Notes under the pieces: generated by a model
Seen by the model: the letters and a program-made list of their open reading frames with translations, nothing else
The model's database searches: none
Told to the model about the DNA's origin: nothing
Assembly (NCBI GenBank): GCA_019752115.1
Contig: JAIEMN010000006.1
Span: forward strand, 1 to 64,000
Reading direction: 5' to 3'
Source of the DNA: Gemmatimonadaceae bacterium
Lineage (GTDB): Bacteria; Gemmatimonadota; Gemmatimonadetes; Gemmatimonadales; Gemmatimonadaceae
Length of the DNA stretch: 64,000 nt
Shown: positions 25,649-33,658 of the stretch, in pieces
Layout of the letters: every line of letters begins with the position of its first letter
Position numbering within the stretch: the first letter of the stretch is position 1
Program-made: the position numbers and the translations under genes

Positions 25649-25697
25649 GGTATGATATATCATTCATTACAATATTCTAAGACTGATATATCATACC
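25649..25697. promoter_or_regulatory. Perfect inverted-repeat operator of hipBA
   Basis: GGTATGATATATCA (25649-25662) and TGATATATCATACC (25684-25697) are exact 14-bp complements separated by 21 nt. The right arm ends one base before the hipB ATG at 25699. TACAAT at 25668-25673 lies between the arms as a candidate -10 box. HipB-type repressors bind paired palindromic operators, which fits this spacing. Confidence 0.8.
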
Positions 25698-25698
25698 T

Positions 25699-26028
25699 AT
25701 GCCAACCATAGACATTCTCCCCCTTCGACTCCGGCAGTCCATGCGCTTGCTTGGGCGAGGCATCAGCGTGGCGCGGCGCCGGCGGAAGCTCACGGCCAGC
25801 ATGGTGGCTGAGCGCATCGGGGTGGGGCGCCAGACGTATCAGCGCGTGGAGCTCGGGGACCCGACCGTGGCGATGGGGACCTACGTCATGGCGCTGTTTG
25901 TTCTCGGTCTCGAGTGGAATGGGCTCGAGAAAAGCGTCGATCCGCAGGCGGACGATGTCGGTACGGCATTGGACCTTGAGGATCTTCCCAAGAAGGTGCG
26001 TCCGAAGCGGACGCCGCGGCCCAAGTAG
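25699..26028 (+). CDS. hipB: HipB-like HTH antitoxin
   Basis: A 109-residue XRE-family protein. The helix-turn-helix lies around residues 20-75 (SVARRRRKLTASMVAERIG and TYQRVELGDPTV), with a short basic C-terminal tail (KKVRPKRTPRPK). It sits 3 nt upstream of hipA, the standard order, and directly downstream of a perfect inverted repeat. Expected role: neutralise the HipA kinase and repress the operon. No Shine-Dalgarno sequence is visible because the operator arm occupies that position. Confidence 0.85.
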   Translation: MPTIDILPLRLRQSMRLLGRGISVARRRRKLTASMVAERIGVGRQTYQRVELGDPTVAMGTYVMALFVLGLEWNGLEKSVDPQADDVGTALDLEDLPKKVRPKRTPRPK

Positions 26029-26031
26029 CGC

Positions 26032-27369
26032 GTGGCTATATCACGAAAGACATCGATCACTCAACGCCGACTGGACGTCCTGGTGGGTGATGTGCTGGTC
26101 GGCCAGCTGCGGTTCACGCACGAAGGGCGCCGGGAGCATGCCGCGTTTGCGTACGCGCCCGAGTGGCTCGCCGATCCGGCGCGCTTCGAGATCGACCCGA
26201 CGTTGCCGCTGGTGGAAGGCGCGCAGTTCCCTCCGCATGCTGATGCGGCGGATGCCTCACGATTTCATGGGGTCATCGCCGATACCGAGCCGGATGGCTG
26301 GGCACGGCGCGTCATCCTGCGCGATCACGCGAAACGACGCCAGGTCGCGAGAGCCGAGGGTGCCGATCTGCCGCCGGTAGCAACGGCGCTGGATTTCCTG
26401 TTGGCGGTCGATGATCACGCGCGTGTGGGTGCCCTGCGTTTTCGCGATGAAGACGGTGTCTGTCAGCGAGCGCTGGAGCCCGGACGGCGAACGGCTCCCC
26501 CGCTCATCGAGTTGCCTGATTTGCTGCGGTCGACTCGGGCGGTTGAGCAGCAGTCGGAGACGCTCGCTGATCTTGCCTATCTCCGGGGACGCGCGACGTC
26601 GTTAGGGGGTATGCGCCCCAAATGCAGCGTTCGCGATGAGACCTGGGGCCTCTGTCTTGGCAAGTTTCCGAGCGTGTCCGACGAGCGCTCGTACACGAAG
26701 GGTGAAGTGCTCGCGCTGCAGCTCGCTCGCCGCGCGGGCATTTCGGTGGCGGATGCGCGGCTTGTGGACAGCGATGGTGTACCGGTGACGCTCGTGCGCC
26801 GTTTTGATCGCGTGTGGGATGAGGCCACGCAGACCGAACGGCGGCTGCTGTACGTATCGGCCGCCACCCTGATGGGGCTCGCGCCAGATGACAGCGGCGA
26901 GCACGCCTACACGGAAGTGGCCGATGTCATTCGGCAACGCAGCGCGGATGCCATGGCCGATCTTGAGGAACTATGGCGTCGCATCGCCTTCTCCATCCTG
27001 ATCACCAACGTGGATGATCACCTCCATAACCATGGATTCCTCCATGTGGAGGGTGCCCTCTGGCGTCTTTCTCCGGCGTTCGATGTGAACCCGTTCCCCG
27101 ATCGGGTGCGCGAGCTCAAGACCTGGCTGAGCGAAGAAGCCGGCCCGGCGGCATCCGTCGATGCCCTGATGAACATCGCACGCTACTTCAGCCTGTCGAC
27201 GAATGCGGCGAAGCGTGTGCTCGGAGAGGTTGCACGCGCGGTCGATGCGTGGCGCCGCGTGGCATCAGACCTGGGCTTCACCCGCGCGGAGATCGACGCG
27301 TTTGCTGATGCGTTCGAGCATGAGGAGCGGGACGCGGCGAGGCGGGCTACTGCGTCGGCTCTCGGGTAG
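26032..27369 (+). CDS. hipA: HipA-family Ser/Thr kinase toxin
   Basis: A 445-residue HipA-like kinase. The N-terminal HipA_N part contains GVIADTEPDGWARRVI. The kinase core has the glycine-rich TSLGGMRPKCSV, a nucleotide-binding Lys in WGLCLGKFPS, the catalytic loop ITNVDDHLHNHGFL, and the metal-binding SPAFDVNPFPD. All expected motifs are present, so it should be active. In known systems HipA phosphorylates a tRNA synthetase and stops growth; the target here is unknown. The start is GTG, 3 nt after hipB. Confidence 0.9.
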   Translation: MAISRKTSITQRRLDVLVGDVLVGQLRFTHEGRREHAAFAYAPEWLADPARFEIDPTLPLVEGAQFPPHADAADASRFHGVIADTEPDGWARRVILRDHAKRRQVARAEGADLPPVATALDFLLAVDDHARVGALRFRDEDGVCQRALEPGRRTAPPLIELPDLLRSTRAVEQQSETLADLAYLRGRATSLGGMRPKCSVRDETWGLCLGKFPSVSDERSYTKGEVLALQLARRAGISVADARLVDSDGVPVTLVRRFDRVWDEATQTERRLLYVSAATLMGLAPDDSGEHAYTEVADVIRQRSADAMADLEELWRRIAFSILITNVDDHLHNHGFLHVEGALWRLSPAFDVNPFPDRVRELKTWLSEEAGPAASVDALMNIARYFSLSTNAAKRVLGEVARAVDAWRRVASDLGFTRAEIDAFADAFEHEERDAARRATASALG

Positions 27370-27377
27370 TACCGCGT

Positions 27378-27719
27378 CTACGCCGCGAACATCTGCTGGA
27401 GGACGGTCAGAACTTTGGTCATGGTCGCGGGGGTCAGGGCGCCCAGGCGTTTTCCGAGCCGCTCGTCGTCCACGGTGCGAATCTGGTCGGCAACGATGTG
27501 ACCGGCCTTTCCATCAAAGCGGCATGCCACCCGAAATGGATATGGGTGGCTGCCGCTTGTCAGCGGTGCCACGATGTAGGTGCCCATGTGCGCATTCAGC
27601 TCGTCGGGCGAGACTACGACACACGGACGGGTCTTTCGAATCTCTCGCCCACGCGTCGGATTCAGCTCCACGAGATAGACATCGCCACGCTGGACCCGAG
27701 ACCGGGTCACCATGTCCAC
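27378..27719 (-). CDS. mazF: MazF/PemK-type endoribonuclease toxin
   Basis: A 113-residue toxin with the hallmark start VQRGDVYLVELNPTRGREIRK and TRPCVVVSPDELN, followed by YIVAPLTSG. The GDVYLV strand, the Arg/Thr of TRPCVVV and the S/T of APLTSG form the active site in this family, which cleaves mRNA at short motifs. It overlaps the antitoxin gene by 13 bp at its start; the internal ATG at 27713 is an alternative. It is convergent with hipA, with 8 nt between the stops. Confidence 0.88.
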   Translation of the reverse strand: MDMVTRSRVQRGDVYLVELNPTRGREIRKTRPCVVVSPDELNAHMGTYIVAPLTSGSHPYPFRVACRFDGKAGHIVADQIRTVDDERLGKRLGALTPATMTKVLTVLQQMFAA

Positions 27720-27946
27720 TCCTCATCATCGAACTTGGTGTTCGACGGCGGATCGATCAGCGGCGACGGACCAAAACGGGCGGCGGCCTCGGCCCAGCCT
27801 GCCCGGGGGGACTGTACCGCTGTGACGATCAAGGCGCCGGCCTCCGCCCGGATCTCCACCTCGTCCGTCAAACCGGCCTCTTCCAGCAGCGGCTTCGCGA
27901 GCCGCAGGCCACGTGAATTGCCAATCTGAACCAGTCGTGCGCGCAT
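27707..27946 (-). CDS. mazE: MazE-like AbrB-fold antitoxin
   Basis: A 79-residue protein. The start RARLVQIGNSRGLRLAKPLLEEAGL is the swapped-hairpin AbrB DNA-binding motif, and the acidic C-terminus (NTKFDDEEWTW) is the toxin-binding tail. The gene overlaps mazF. A palindrome TTACAATGTAA lies 22 nt upstream and may be its operator. Confidence 0.85.
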   Translation of the reverse strand: MRARLVQIGNSRGLRLAKPLLEEAGLTDEVEIRAEAGALIVTAVQSPRAGWAEAAARFGPSPLIDPPSNTKFDDEEWTW

Positions 27947-27967
27947 CGAAGCCTCCGGCTTAGGTAA

Positions 27968-27978
27968 TTACAATGTAA
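27968..27978. promoter_or_regulatory. Palindromic candidate operator upstream of mazE
   Basis: TTACAATGTAA is a perfect odd-length palindrome in the 35-bp gap between mazE and the DUF2283 gene. It is an AT-rich island in GC-rich surroundings, consistent with a regulated promoter for mazEF. Confidence 0.45.
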
Positions 27979-27981
27979 ATA

Positions 27982-28206
27982 CTACTCGGCTCGGTGTGAA
28001 GCGGGCGACCGGTACTCCGAAACACTGATCTGAGGGAACCCCGCTACCTGCGACGCGTGCTCCACTGTCATGCTGATTGGATTACCGACCTGATCGAGAT
28101 CGAGGTACACGTTCTCCCCAATCTCACGCGTTTCTGTCACGGCGACGTCATCGCTTGAAAACTCCAGCAGCGCCGTGTCGGTCTGGGTGAAATACCTGAT
28201 GCGCAC
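27982..28206 (-). CDS. DUF2283 family protein
   Basis: A 74-residue protein with the DUF2283 pattern: an opening MRIRYFTQTDTALLEF, then VAVTETREIGENVYLDLDQVGNPISMTVEHAS. The family is small, often sits among toxin-antitoxin genes and has no firmly established role. It starts only 8 nt after the serA stop and is followed by mazEF, so it may be read from the serA transcript. Confidence 0.82.
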   Translation of the reverse strand: MRIRYFTQTDTALLEFSSDDVAVTETREIGENVYLDLDQVGNPISMTVEHASQVAGFPQISVSEYRSPASHRAE

Positions 28207-28214
28207 GGCCGCGC

Positions 28215-29825
28215 CTACTCGTCGCGGAAGTGGACGACGCTCGCACTCAGGATATCCGGCAGCTCGAGGAGCGCCTTGCGGGTCTCCTCGCTCACCTCAC
28301 CGTCCACACTCACCGCGGCCAGCGCATCGCCGCCCTGCGCGAGACGGGCCTGGTGATACTCGGCGATGTTCACGTGGCGCTCGCCGAGGAGCGTACCGAC
28401 GCGCCCGATGACTCCGGGGACGTCGTGGTTGGTGAGGATGAGGAGCGTCTGGCGGGGGTTCACATCGACGTGGAAGCTGCCGATGCGCGTGAGGCGTGGG
28501 GTCACGCCATCGAGGGCGACACCGGCCACGGCGAGCTGCTGCATGCCGCCGGCGAGGGCGACTTCGATGCCTCTTGGCCCAAGCTCAGTGGTTTCGGCGA
28601 CGCTGAGTTCGATGCCGCGGGCTTCGGCGAGGTTGCGGGCGTTGATGAGGTTGAGGCGATCGGTTTCGATGACGCCCTCCAACAGCCCCACCGCGGCGCT
28701 CGCGAGGAGCGGGCCGCTGGCGTGCGCGTAGTCGGCGCCCACGCGGAGGGCCAGACGGCGCACGGCGCGCATGCCCTGGTCGGCGAGCACGGCGCGCGCG
28801 ACCGCAGCAGCGCGGCGGGCGACGGTCATGGCGCTGGCAAGGCTGGGCCACTCGCCGGTGGCGCCGGCGGCGACGTTGAGGCTCTTGCTCAAGTCGTTGT
28901 GCAGCAGCGCGTCGCGCACAGCGAGGCACACGTCGCGGCTCACGTTGCGCTGCGCCTCGACCGTATTCGCGCCCAGGTGCGGCGTGAGGACGATGTTGGG
29001 CGCCTTGCGGAGCGGATGATCGGCGCTGGGCGGCTCCACGGTGAAGACATCCATCACGGCGCCGCGGAGCTGGTCGGCTTCGAGCGCAGCGACGAGCGCG
29101 TCTTCGTCGATGATGCCACCTCTTGCCATGTTCACGACGACACTGCGCGCGGGGAGGCGACCGAGTTCGCGCTTGCCGATCATCCCCTTGGTTTCGTCGT
29201 TCAAGGGGACGTGCAGCGTGAGCACGTTCGTTTCGGCGATGAGCGCGTCGAGCGTGGCCATGCGGCGCACGCGGAGCGCGGTGAAGCGTTCGTCGCTGAT
29301 GTACGGATCGTACGCCACGACATTCATGCCGAAGGCGTGCGCGCGCGTGGCGACTTCGCTGCCGATGCGGCCGAGTCCGACGATGCCGAGGGTTTTGCCC
29401 TTGAGCTCGCGCCCCATGTAGGAGTTGCGATCCCAGCGGCCGGCCTGCATGCCGGTGTGCGCCTTGGGGATCTGGCGCAGCAACCCAATCACCGCGCCGA
29501 AGAAGAGCTCGGCCACCGCAATGGTGTTGCCGGCGGGGGCGTTGATGACGGCGATGCCGAGGCTGGTGGCGGTGTCGATGGCGACGTTGTCGACGCCGAC
29601 GCCGGCGCGGCCCACCACCTTCAACTTCTTGGCGGCCTGTAGCAACTCGGCGCTGATGCGCGTGGCGCTGCGGCCGACGATGGCGTCGTAGTCGCCGATG
29701 CGCGCGAGGAGCTCGTCCTTGGGGAGCGTGGGGAGTTCGTCGACCTGCAGGCTGGGTTCAGCGGTGAGGAGGACGACGCCTTCCTGGTCGACTTCGTCGG
29801 TTACGAGGACACGGTATTGGGACAC
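28215..29825 (-). CDS. serA: D-3-phosphoglycerate dehydrogenase
   Basis: A 536-residue long-form SerA, which catalyses the first step of serine synthesis. Seen: the substrate-binding [13 protein letters not shown], the NAD-binding [13 protein letters not shown], catalytic Arg in NMARGG, Glu in FTVEPP and His in [12 protein letters not shown]. An intervening domain and a C-terminal ACT domain follow ([19 protein letters not shown]), which usually senses serine. The start is the GTG at 29825 ([16 protein letters not shown]), with AGAGAAG upstream; the longer frame runs into the family D palindrome. It is separated from serB by about 4.6 kb of accessory genes. Confidence 0.95.
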   Translation of the reverse strand: MSQYRVLVTDEVDQEGVVLLTAEPSLQVDELPTLPKDELLARIGDYDAIVGRSATRISAELLQAAKKLKVVGRAGVGVDNVAIDTATSLGIAVINAPAGNTIAVAELFFGAVIGLLRQIPKAHTGMQAGRWDRNSYMGRELKGKTLGIVGLGRIGSEVATRAHAFGMNVVAYDPYISDERFTALRVRRMATLDALIAETNVLTLHVPLNDETKGMIGKRELGRLPARSVVVNMARGGIIDEDALVAALEADQLRGAVMDVFTVEPPSADHPLRKAPNIVLTPHLGANTVEAQRNVSRDVCLAVRDALLHNDLSKSLNVAAGATGEWPSLASAMTVARRAAAVARAVLADQGMRAVRRLALRVGADYAHASGPLLASAAVGLLEGVIETDRLNLINARNLAEARGIELSVAETTELGPRGIEVALAGGMQQLAVAGVALDGVTPRLTRIGSFHVDVNPRQTLLILTNHDVPGVIGRVGTLLGERHVNIAEYHQARLAQGGDALAAVSVDGEVSEETRKALLELPDILSASVVHFRDE

Positions 29826-29879
29826 TGGCTTCTCTATTGGCGCGTTGGCGGGGAGCTCGCTTCGAAAGCTAGTGGAGCT

Positions 29880-29996
29880 GAACGGCTCGCACAGAGGGCA
29901 CAGGGGGCCACAGCGCACACAGGGAACAGCTTCAAAAAATTGAATGCTGTTCCCTGTGATCGCTGTGGCCCTCTGTGTGCTCTATGCGAGCTGTTC
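29880..29996. repeat. Family D long palindrome
   Basis: Arms of about 56 nt. The left arm starts GAACGGCTCGCACAGAGG and ends GGGAACAGC-TTCAA; the right arm TTGAATGCTGTTCCCTG... ends GCGAGCTGTTC. The arms match with about eight substitutions and one single-base gap around a minimal AAAAA loop. It fills the gap between the MerR-like gene and serA, where it could end the first transcript or sit in the serA leader. Only one copy is in this window. Confidence 0.88.
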
Positions 29997-30003
29997 GGCG
30001 GTG

Positions 30004-30537
30004 CTAGGCCCCGAGTGTTCGACGGAGGGCGTCGCGCAGGGCGACGAGCATTTCGTTGCTGGCGGCGGGGGAGTCGTCTCGCACGTTGAGCTCCACGCCG
30101 TCGGCGATCGCGAGGCGTCGCCAGGTGGCTTCGGCGGGGATGTCGCGCCGGCCGTTGCCGTCCATGTGGAGTTGCAGCGCGGGGGCGAGGCTGGCGGCGA
30201 CGCGGCGCTCGAGGGCGTCGCCGGTCGTCTCCTTCATTTCGGCCTTGATCGCGTCGAGCGTTTGTCCCTCACGCTGACGGATCTTGATGGCGAGCAGCTG
30301 CAGGAGATGCCGATAGCCGTACGTGGCGGCGGTGCCGGCGCCTTCGGGGCGGTCGAGGAGGCCGTTCGCGACGTAAAACCTGACGGCGCGCGCGGAGGGC
30401 ATGGCTCTCGCGCTGGCGTTCGTGGGTTTGACGCCGGCCGAGTCGACTAATGCGGCGGCGTGTGCGGCGAGGCCCCTAGCGTTGAAGGGGGCGTGCTTGG
30501 CGTGGGCTCTTAGGAGCGGGACTGGGGACTCGGCCAT
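30004..30537 (-). CDS. MerR-like DNA-binding regulator
   Basis: A 177-residue protein. Residues about 44-110 (MPSARAVRFYVANGLLDRPEG...YGYRHLLQLLAIKIRQREGQTLDAIKAEM) form a MerR-type winged helix. The helix order and the RFYVANGLL and YRHLLQL cores are typical. The N-terminal about 40 residues are extra relative to canonical MerR proteins. The C-terminal part lacks the Cys residues of metal-sensing members, so the signal is unknown. It is upstream of serA on the same strand. Confidence 0.75.
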   Translation of the reverse strand: MAESPVPLLRAHAKHAPFNARGLAAHAAALVDSAGVKPTNASARAMPSARAVRFYVANGLLDRPEGAGTAATYGYRHLLQLLAIKIRQREGQTLDAIKAEMKETTGDALERRVAASLAPALQLHMDGNGRRDIPAEATWRRLAIADGVELNVRDDSPAASNEMLVALRDALRRTLGA

Positions 30538-30577
30538 GCCCGAATATATGGCGCGAGTTCTTGGTCTGCTTTGGGAC

Positions 30578-30650
30578 TGCGTGCGGAAGCCTGTACTGCG
30601 GAAGCTGGACTACGGGAGCTGGACTACGGGAGCTGGACTGCGGGAACTGC
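30578..30650. repeat. Family E tandem repeat (copy E2)
   Basis: GTGCGGAAGCCTGTACTGCG, then units close to GAAGCTGGACTACGGGAGCTGG repeated and ending in CGGGAACTGC. The order of words is nearly identical to that at 40240-40300 inside a coding gene. It covers the last eight codons and stop of the minus-strand hydrolase gene (stop at 30624). Confidence 0.75.
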
Positions 30651-31523
30651 TTGGGTGGCGCGGAGGAAATCCCTTGGGTTCTCCTCGTGGGGGAGGTCGC
30701 CGGACTCTATGGCGGTGAAGGTGGCGTGTGGAAACGCTTCCCTCACCTGCGGGGACTCCTTGTAGGGGGTTTGGGCGGCTTTGGTGCCCCAGATCAGGTG
30801 GAGGGGACATCTGATCGCTGGCTCGGACGATCTCAGATTGGTGTTGAGACGCATGCCTACGAATGCGGCGGGGGCGTAGCGGGCATTCGGGTGATTCGCG
30901 GCCTGCCAGAAGAGACTGATGGCTTCTGGGGTGAGGCAGGCGGGATTGCTGTAAATGTCCTTCAGGAAGAACTGGATGCTGGGGCGCGACACGAGTGCCC
31001 GGAACAGCGCGGTGCCGGGGACTTTGCTGCGGAAGAGGCGTTCGACGGCGTGATTGAGGGCGCTGCCGGGTTCGTACAGCCTCGAGATGCCGGCGGGGCC
31101 GATGGCGGTGATTTCGCTGAAGAGACCGGGATGGGCCGCTTCGGCGGCCATGATGTACGAGGCCCCCAACGAACTGCCGAAGGCGATGGGCGCGCGACCG
31201 ATGACATCGCTCGTGAAGTCGCTGACGAGATCGATGTAGAGCTGCGCGGTGTACTTGAGCGGCGGGCGGTCGCTGGCGCCGAAGCCGAGGAGGTCCAGGG
31301 CGTAGGCGGGGCCGTTGCCTTCGCGCTCGCTCAGGGGGCCGAAAACAAAACGCCACTCCGCGCTCCACGCCGCGGCGTGGATGGAGTGGACGAAGAAGAG
31401 CGGCGTGTTGGAACTTTGCTCATCGCCTCGGACGACATACGCAATCTGATGGCCGCGCCAGCGATATTCGCGGCGTTGTCCCCCAAGGGGGTTCGGGAGC
31501 GGGACGTGCGGAAACACCAGCAT
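30624..31523 (-). CDS. Alpha/beta hydrolase with repeat-derived C-terminus
   Basis: A 299-residue alpha/beta hydrolase. The oxyanion region LFFVHSIHAAAW, the nucleophile elbow AFGSSLGASYIM (Ser), the acid around HLIWGTKAAQTP and the likely catalytic His in ESGDLPHEENP are in order. The ATG at 31523 has GGAGG 5 nt upstream, which rules out the longer frame. The last eight residues (AVPAVQLP) and the stop come from the family E repeat, so the original C-terminus has been replaced. The substrate is unknown. Confidence 0.85.
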   Translation of the reverse strand: MLVFPHVPLPNPLGGQRREYRWRGHQIAYVVRGDEQSSNTPLFFVHSIHAAAWSAEWRFVFGPLSEREGNGPAYALDLLGFGASDRPPLKYTAQLYIDLVSDFTSDVIGRAPIAFGSSLGASYIMAAEAAHPGLFSEITAIGPAGISRLYEPGSALNHAVERLFRSKVPGTALFRALVSRPSIQFFLKDIYSNPACLTPEAISLFWQAANHPNARYAPAAFVGMRLNTNLRSSEPAIRCPLHLIWGTKAAQTPYKESPQVREAFPHATFTAIESGDLPHEENPRDFLRATQAVPAVQLP

Positions 31524-31667
31524 GCGTCCTCCGCAAAGCACCGATCGCGCTAACCGTGCCGACTCGCCTGGCCGCCCGTGTGACACTCCCCAGTATCACC
31601 CACCACCCACCGGAACGACCAGACGATTGTGTCGGCACGGTCGCGCGACCGTGTTCCTTCGGTCCTG

Positions 31668-32078
31668 CTAGTCCTTCGCCGAGGTGGCGAAGGCGGTCTT
31701 TACGCCGCAGGCATTGGCGTGCTGGGCGATCACGGCCAGGTCTACGGGTTTCTCCAAGAAGTGCAGCGCACCGAGCCGGAAACTCGCCTGACGGTTGGAG
31801 TCATCGGGGTACGCGGTCAACACCAACACCGTGGCATCGGGGGACAGCATCCCGGCCAGGGCCATCACCTGCAGGCCACCGTCGCGCTTCCCGCCGAGGC
31901 GGAGATCCGTGACGATGAGATCGAAGCGCTGCGAGCGCAGGCGATCGAGCGCTTCCGGTAAAAGCTCGGCGGCCGTTACAACGTTCCCTTCGGTCTCGAA
32001 CAGCTCGACCAGAACGTCGCGGATGGACTGTTCGTCCTCGACGACCAGGACCGACTTGGTTGCAGTTTCCGACTTCAT
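31668..32078 (-). CDS. Single-domain response regulator receiver
   Basis: A 136-residue REC domain without an output domain. The acidic pair VVEDEQ, phospho-acceptor Asp58 in LIVTDLRLGG, Thr in VLTAYPDD and the Lys in FLEKPVD are all present. It probably relays signals from the kinase operon just upstream on the same strand (32338-35176). The start at 32078 (MKSETATKS) or 32117 cannot be decided from Shine-Dalgarno evidence. Confidence 0.87.
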   Translation of the reverse strand: MKSETATKSVLVVEDEQSIRDVLVELFETEGNVVTAAELLPEALDRLRSQRFDLIVTDLRLGGKRDGGLQVMALAGMLSPDATVLVLTAYPDDSNRQASFRLGALHFLEKPVDLAVIAQHANACGVKTAFATSAKD

Positions 32079-32241
32079 GCCAAGCGCTCGTGCGAGAAGG
32101 GTGCCATGGCTGGGCAATTTCTTAAGCTATTGACTCAATTCAGCTTACGGATTTTTGGCCTCGTCATTTGCTGTACGAAAAGACTCCAATTTTATCGTGT
32201 CGACTGATTTTCGGGCGGCGGAAAGTCGGTTGTGACTGACT

Positions 32242-32312
32242 TGCGGAGGGGCGGAGGGGCGGGGGGACGGAGAACTGCGCGTTGGTCCTCCGATGCCCCG
32301 ATTCTCCGTTGC
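32242..32312. repeat. Family G repeat (copy G1)
   Basis: GCGGAGGGGCGGAGGGGCGG... to ACGGAGAAC, then TCCTCCGATGCCCCGATTCTCCGTTGC. The first half, reversed and complemented, matches the left half of the element at 41832 over 33 nt with few differences. It lies in the gap 32079-32337 between two same-strand regulator genes. I see no gene in that gap. Confidence 0.65.
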
Positions 32313-32337
32313 TTCCAATTGCTGTTTCCAGCGAACT

Positions 32338-33648
32338 CTACTCCAAGCCGTACTTGCGGAGCTTCTCCAAAAGCGTGCTGCGGGCGATGCCGAGGAGTTG
32401 GGCCGTCTTGGTGCGGTTGTCGCCGGTGGCGTTGAGGGCCACGCGGATGGCGTCGCGCTCGGCGGCTTCGAGGGTGCGGGGCTGCTCGGGCCTGGTGCTC
32501 GTCACGGCCGGCTCGGGGCTGCCCGGAAGGCCGAGGTGGACGACATCGATGATGCCGCCATTGGCCAGGATCGCGGCGCGCCAGAGGGTGTTCTTGAGCT
32601 CCCGGATGTTGCCGGGCCAGCGATAGGCGACGAGGGACTGCTCGGCTGACTTGGTCAGCCTCGCCGACTTGGGGAGGAAGGCCTCGGCCATGGGGAGGAT
32701 TTCTTCGGGCCGGGCTCTGAGTGGGGGGAGGGTGAGCGTCAGGACCTGGAGGCGGTAATAGAGGTCGGCGCGGAAACGGCGCGCCTCCACGGCATCGGTC
32801 AGCGGCTGGTGGGTGGCGACGATCACCCGGGCGTTGCTGCGCAGGGTTGTGGTGCCGCCCAGCCTTCTGAACGTGCGCTCCTCCAGGACCTTGAGGAGGC
32901 GGGGCTGCACGTCGAGGCCCATTTCGGCGATTTCGTCCAAGAACACGCTGCCCTCGCCGGCGACTTCCAGGAGGCCGCGCTTGGCGGCCTTGGCGTCGGT
33001 GAAGGCGCCTCGTTCGTGGCCGAACAGTTCACTTTCGAAAAACGTACTCGAAAGACTGGCGCAGTTAATCTCGACGAACGGGGAACTGTTCCGGGTCGAA
33101 CGATCGTGGATCTGGCGCGCGATGTAGCCTTTACCGGTGCCGGTTTCGCCCTGCAGGAGCACCGGGGCGTCGGCGTTTTTGGCGGCGAGCTCGATGAGGT
33201 CCTGGAAGGTGGGCGCGAGACTCGGCGACGCCTGGCCGGTGGGGCGGCTTTGGGCGCGGAGGACCGCGACCTCCTGGCGGAGGCGGCCGGTTTGGGCGGC
33301 GCGGTTCACGGCGGCTTCGAGCGCTTCGAGGTCGACGGGCTTCTCGAGCAGGTCCACGGCGCCGCGCTGCATGGCCTTTACGGCGGTCTTCACATCGGCG
33401 AAGCCGGTGAGGACGATGATGGCGAGGTCGGGGTCGTCGGCCTTGAGCGCTTCGAGGGCCACCCCGCCGTCGGCGTCGGGGAGGCGCAGATCGAGGAGCA
33501 CCACATCCGGCGCATGCTCGGCGGCGAGCTGGCGCCCTTCGGTGGCGGTGCCGGCGCCGCGGGCGGTGTGGCCGAGGCTTTCGAAGAAATCGACGAGGGT
33601 ATCGCGGACCGTTTCGTCGTCGTCGACGACGAGGATGGAGAGGGCCAT
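32338..33648 (-). CDS. Sigma54-dependent response regulator (NtrC family)
   Basis: A 436-residue REC-AAA+-Fis protein. REC has Asp53 in VLLDLRLPD. The AAA+ domain shows Walker A GETGTGKG (167-174), the sigma54-contacting GAFTDA loop (214-219), Walker B VFLDEIAEMG, and the arginine-finger region. A C-terminal Fis-type helix-turn-helix is present (NRTKTAQLLGIARSTLLEKLRKYG). It activates sigma54 promoters when phosphorylated by the kinase encoded 10 nt upstream. The GAFTDA (rather than GAFTGA) variant occurs in working members of the family. Confidence 0.93.
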   Translation of the reverse strand: MALSILVVDDDETVRDTLVDFFESLGHTARGAGTATEGRQLAAEHAPDVVLLDLRLPDADGGVALEALKADDPDLAIIVLTGFADVKTAVKAMQRGAVDLLEKPVDLEALEAAVNRAAQTGRLRQEVAVLRAQSRPTGQASPSLAPTFQDLIELAAKNADAPVLLQGETGTGKGYIARQIHDRSTRNSSPFVEINCASLSSTFFESELFGHERGAFTDAKAAKRGLLEVAGEGSVFLDEIAEMGLDVQPRLLKVLEERTFRRLGGTTTLRSNARVIVATHQPLTDAVEARRFRADLYYRLQVLTLTLPPLRARPEEILPMAEAFLPKSARLTKSAEQSLVAYRWPGNIRELKNTLWRAAILANGGIIDVVHLGLPGSPEPAVTSTRPEQPRTLEAAERDAIRVALNATGDNRTKTAQLLGIARSTLLEKLRKYGLE

Positions 33649-33658
33649 GGGCGCGCCC

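Noticed and set aside
28230-29642. Long plus-strand frame antisense to serA
   Set aside because: A mirror frame of a strongly GC3-biased gene; serA on the minus strand has all catalytic motifs.
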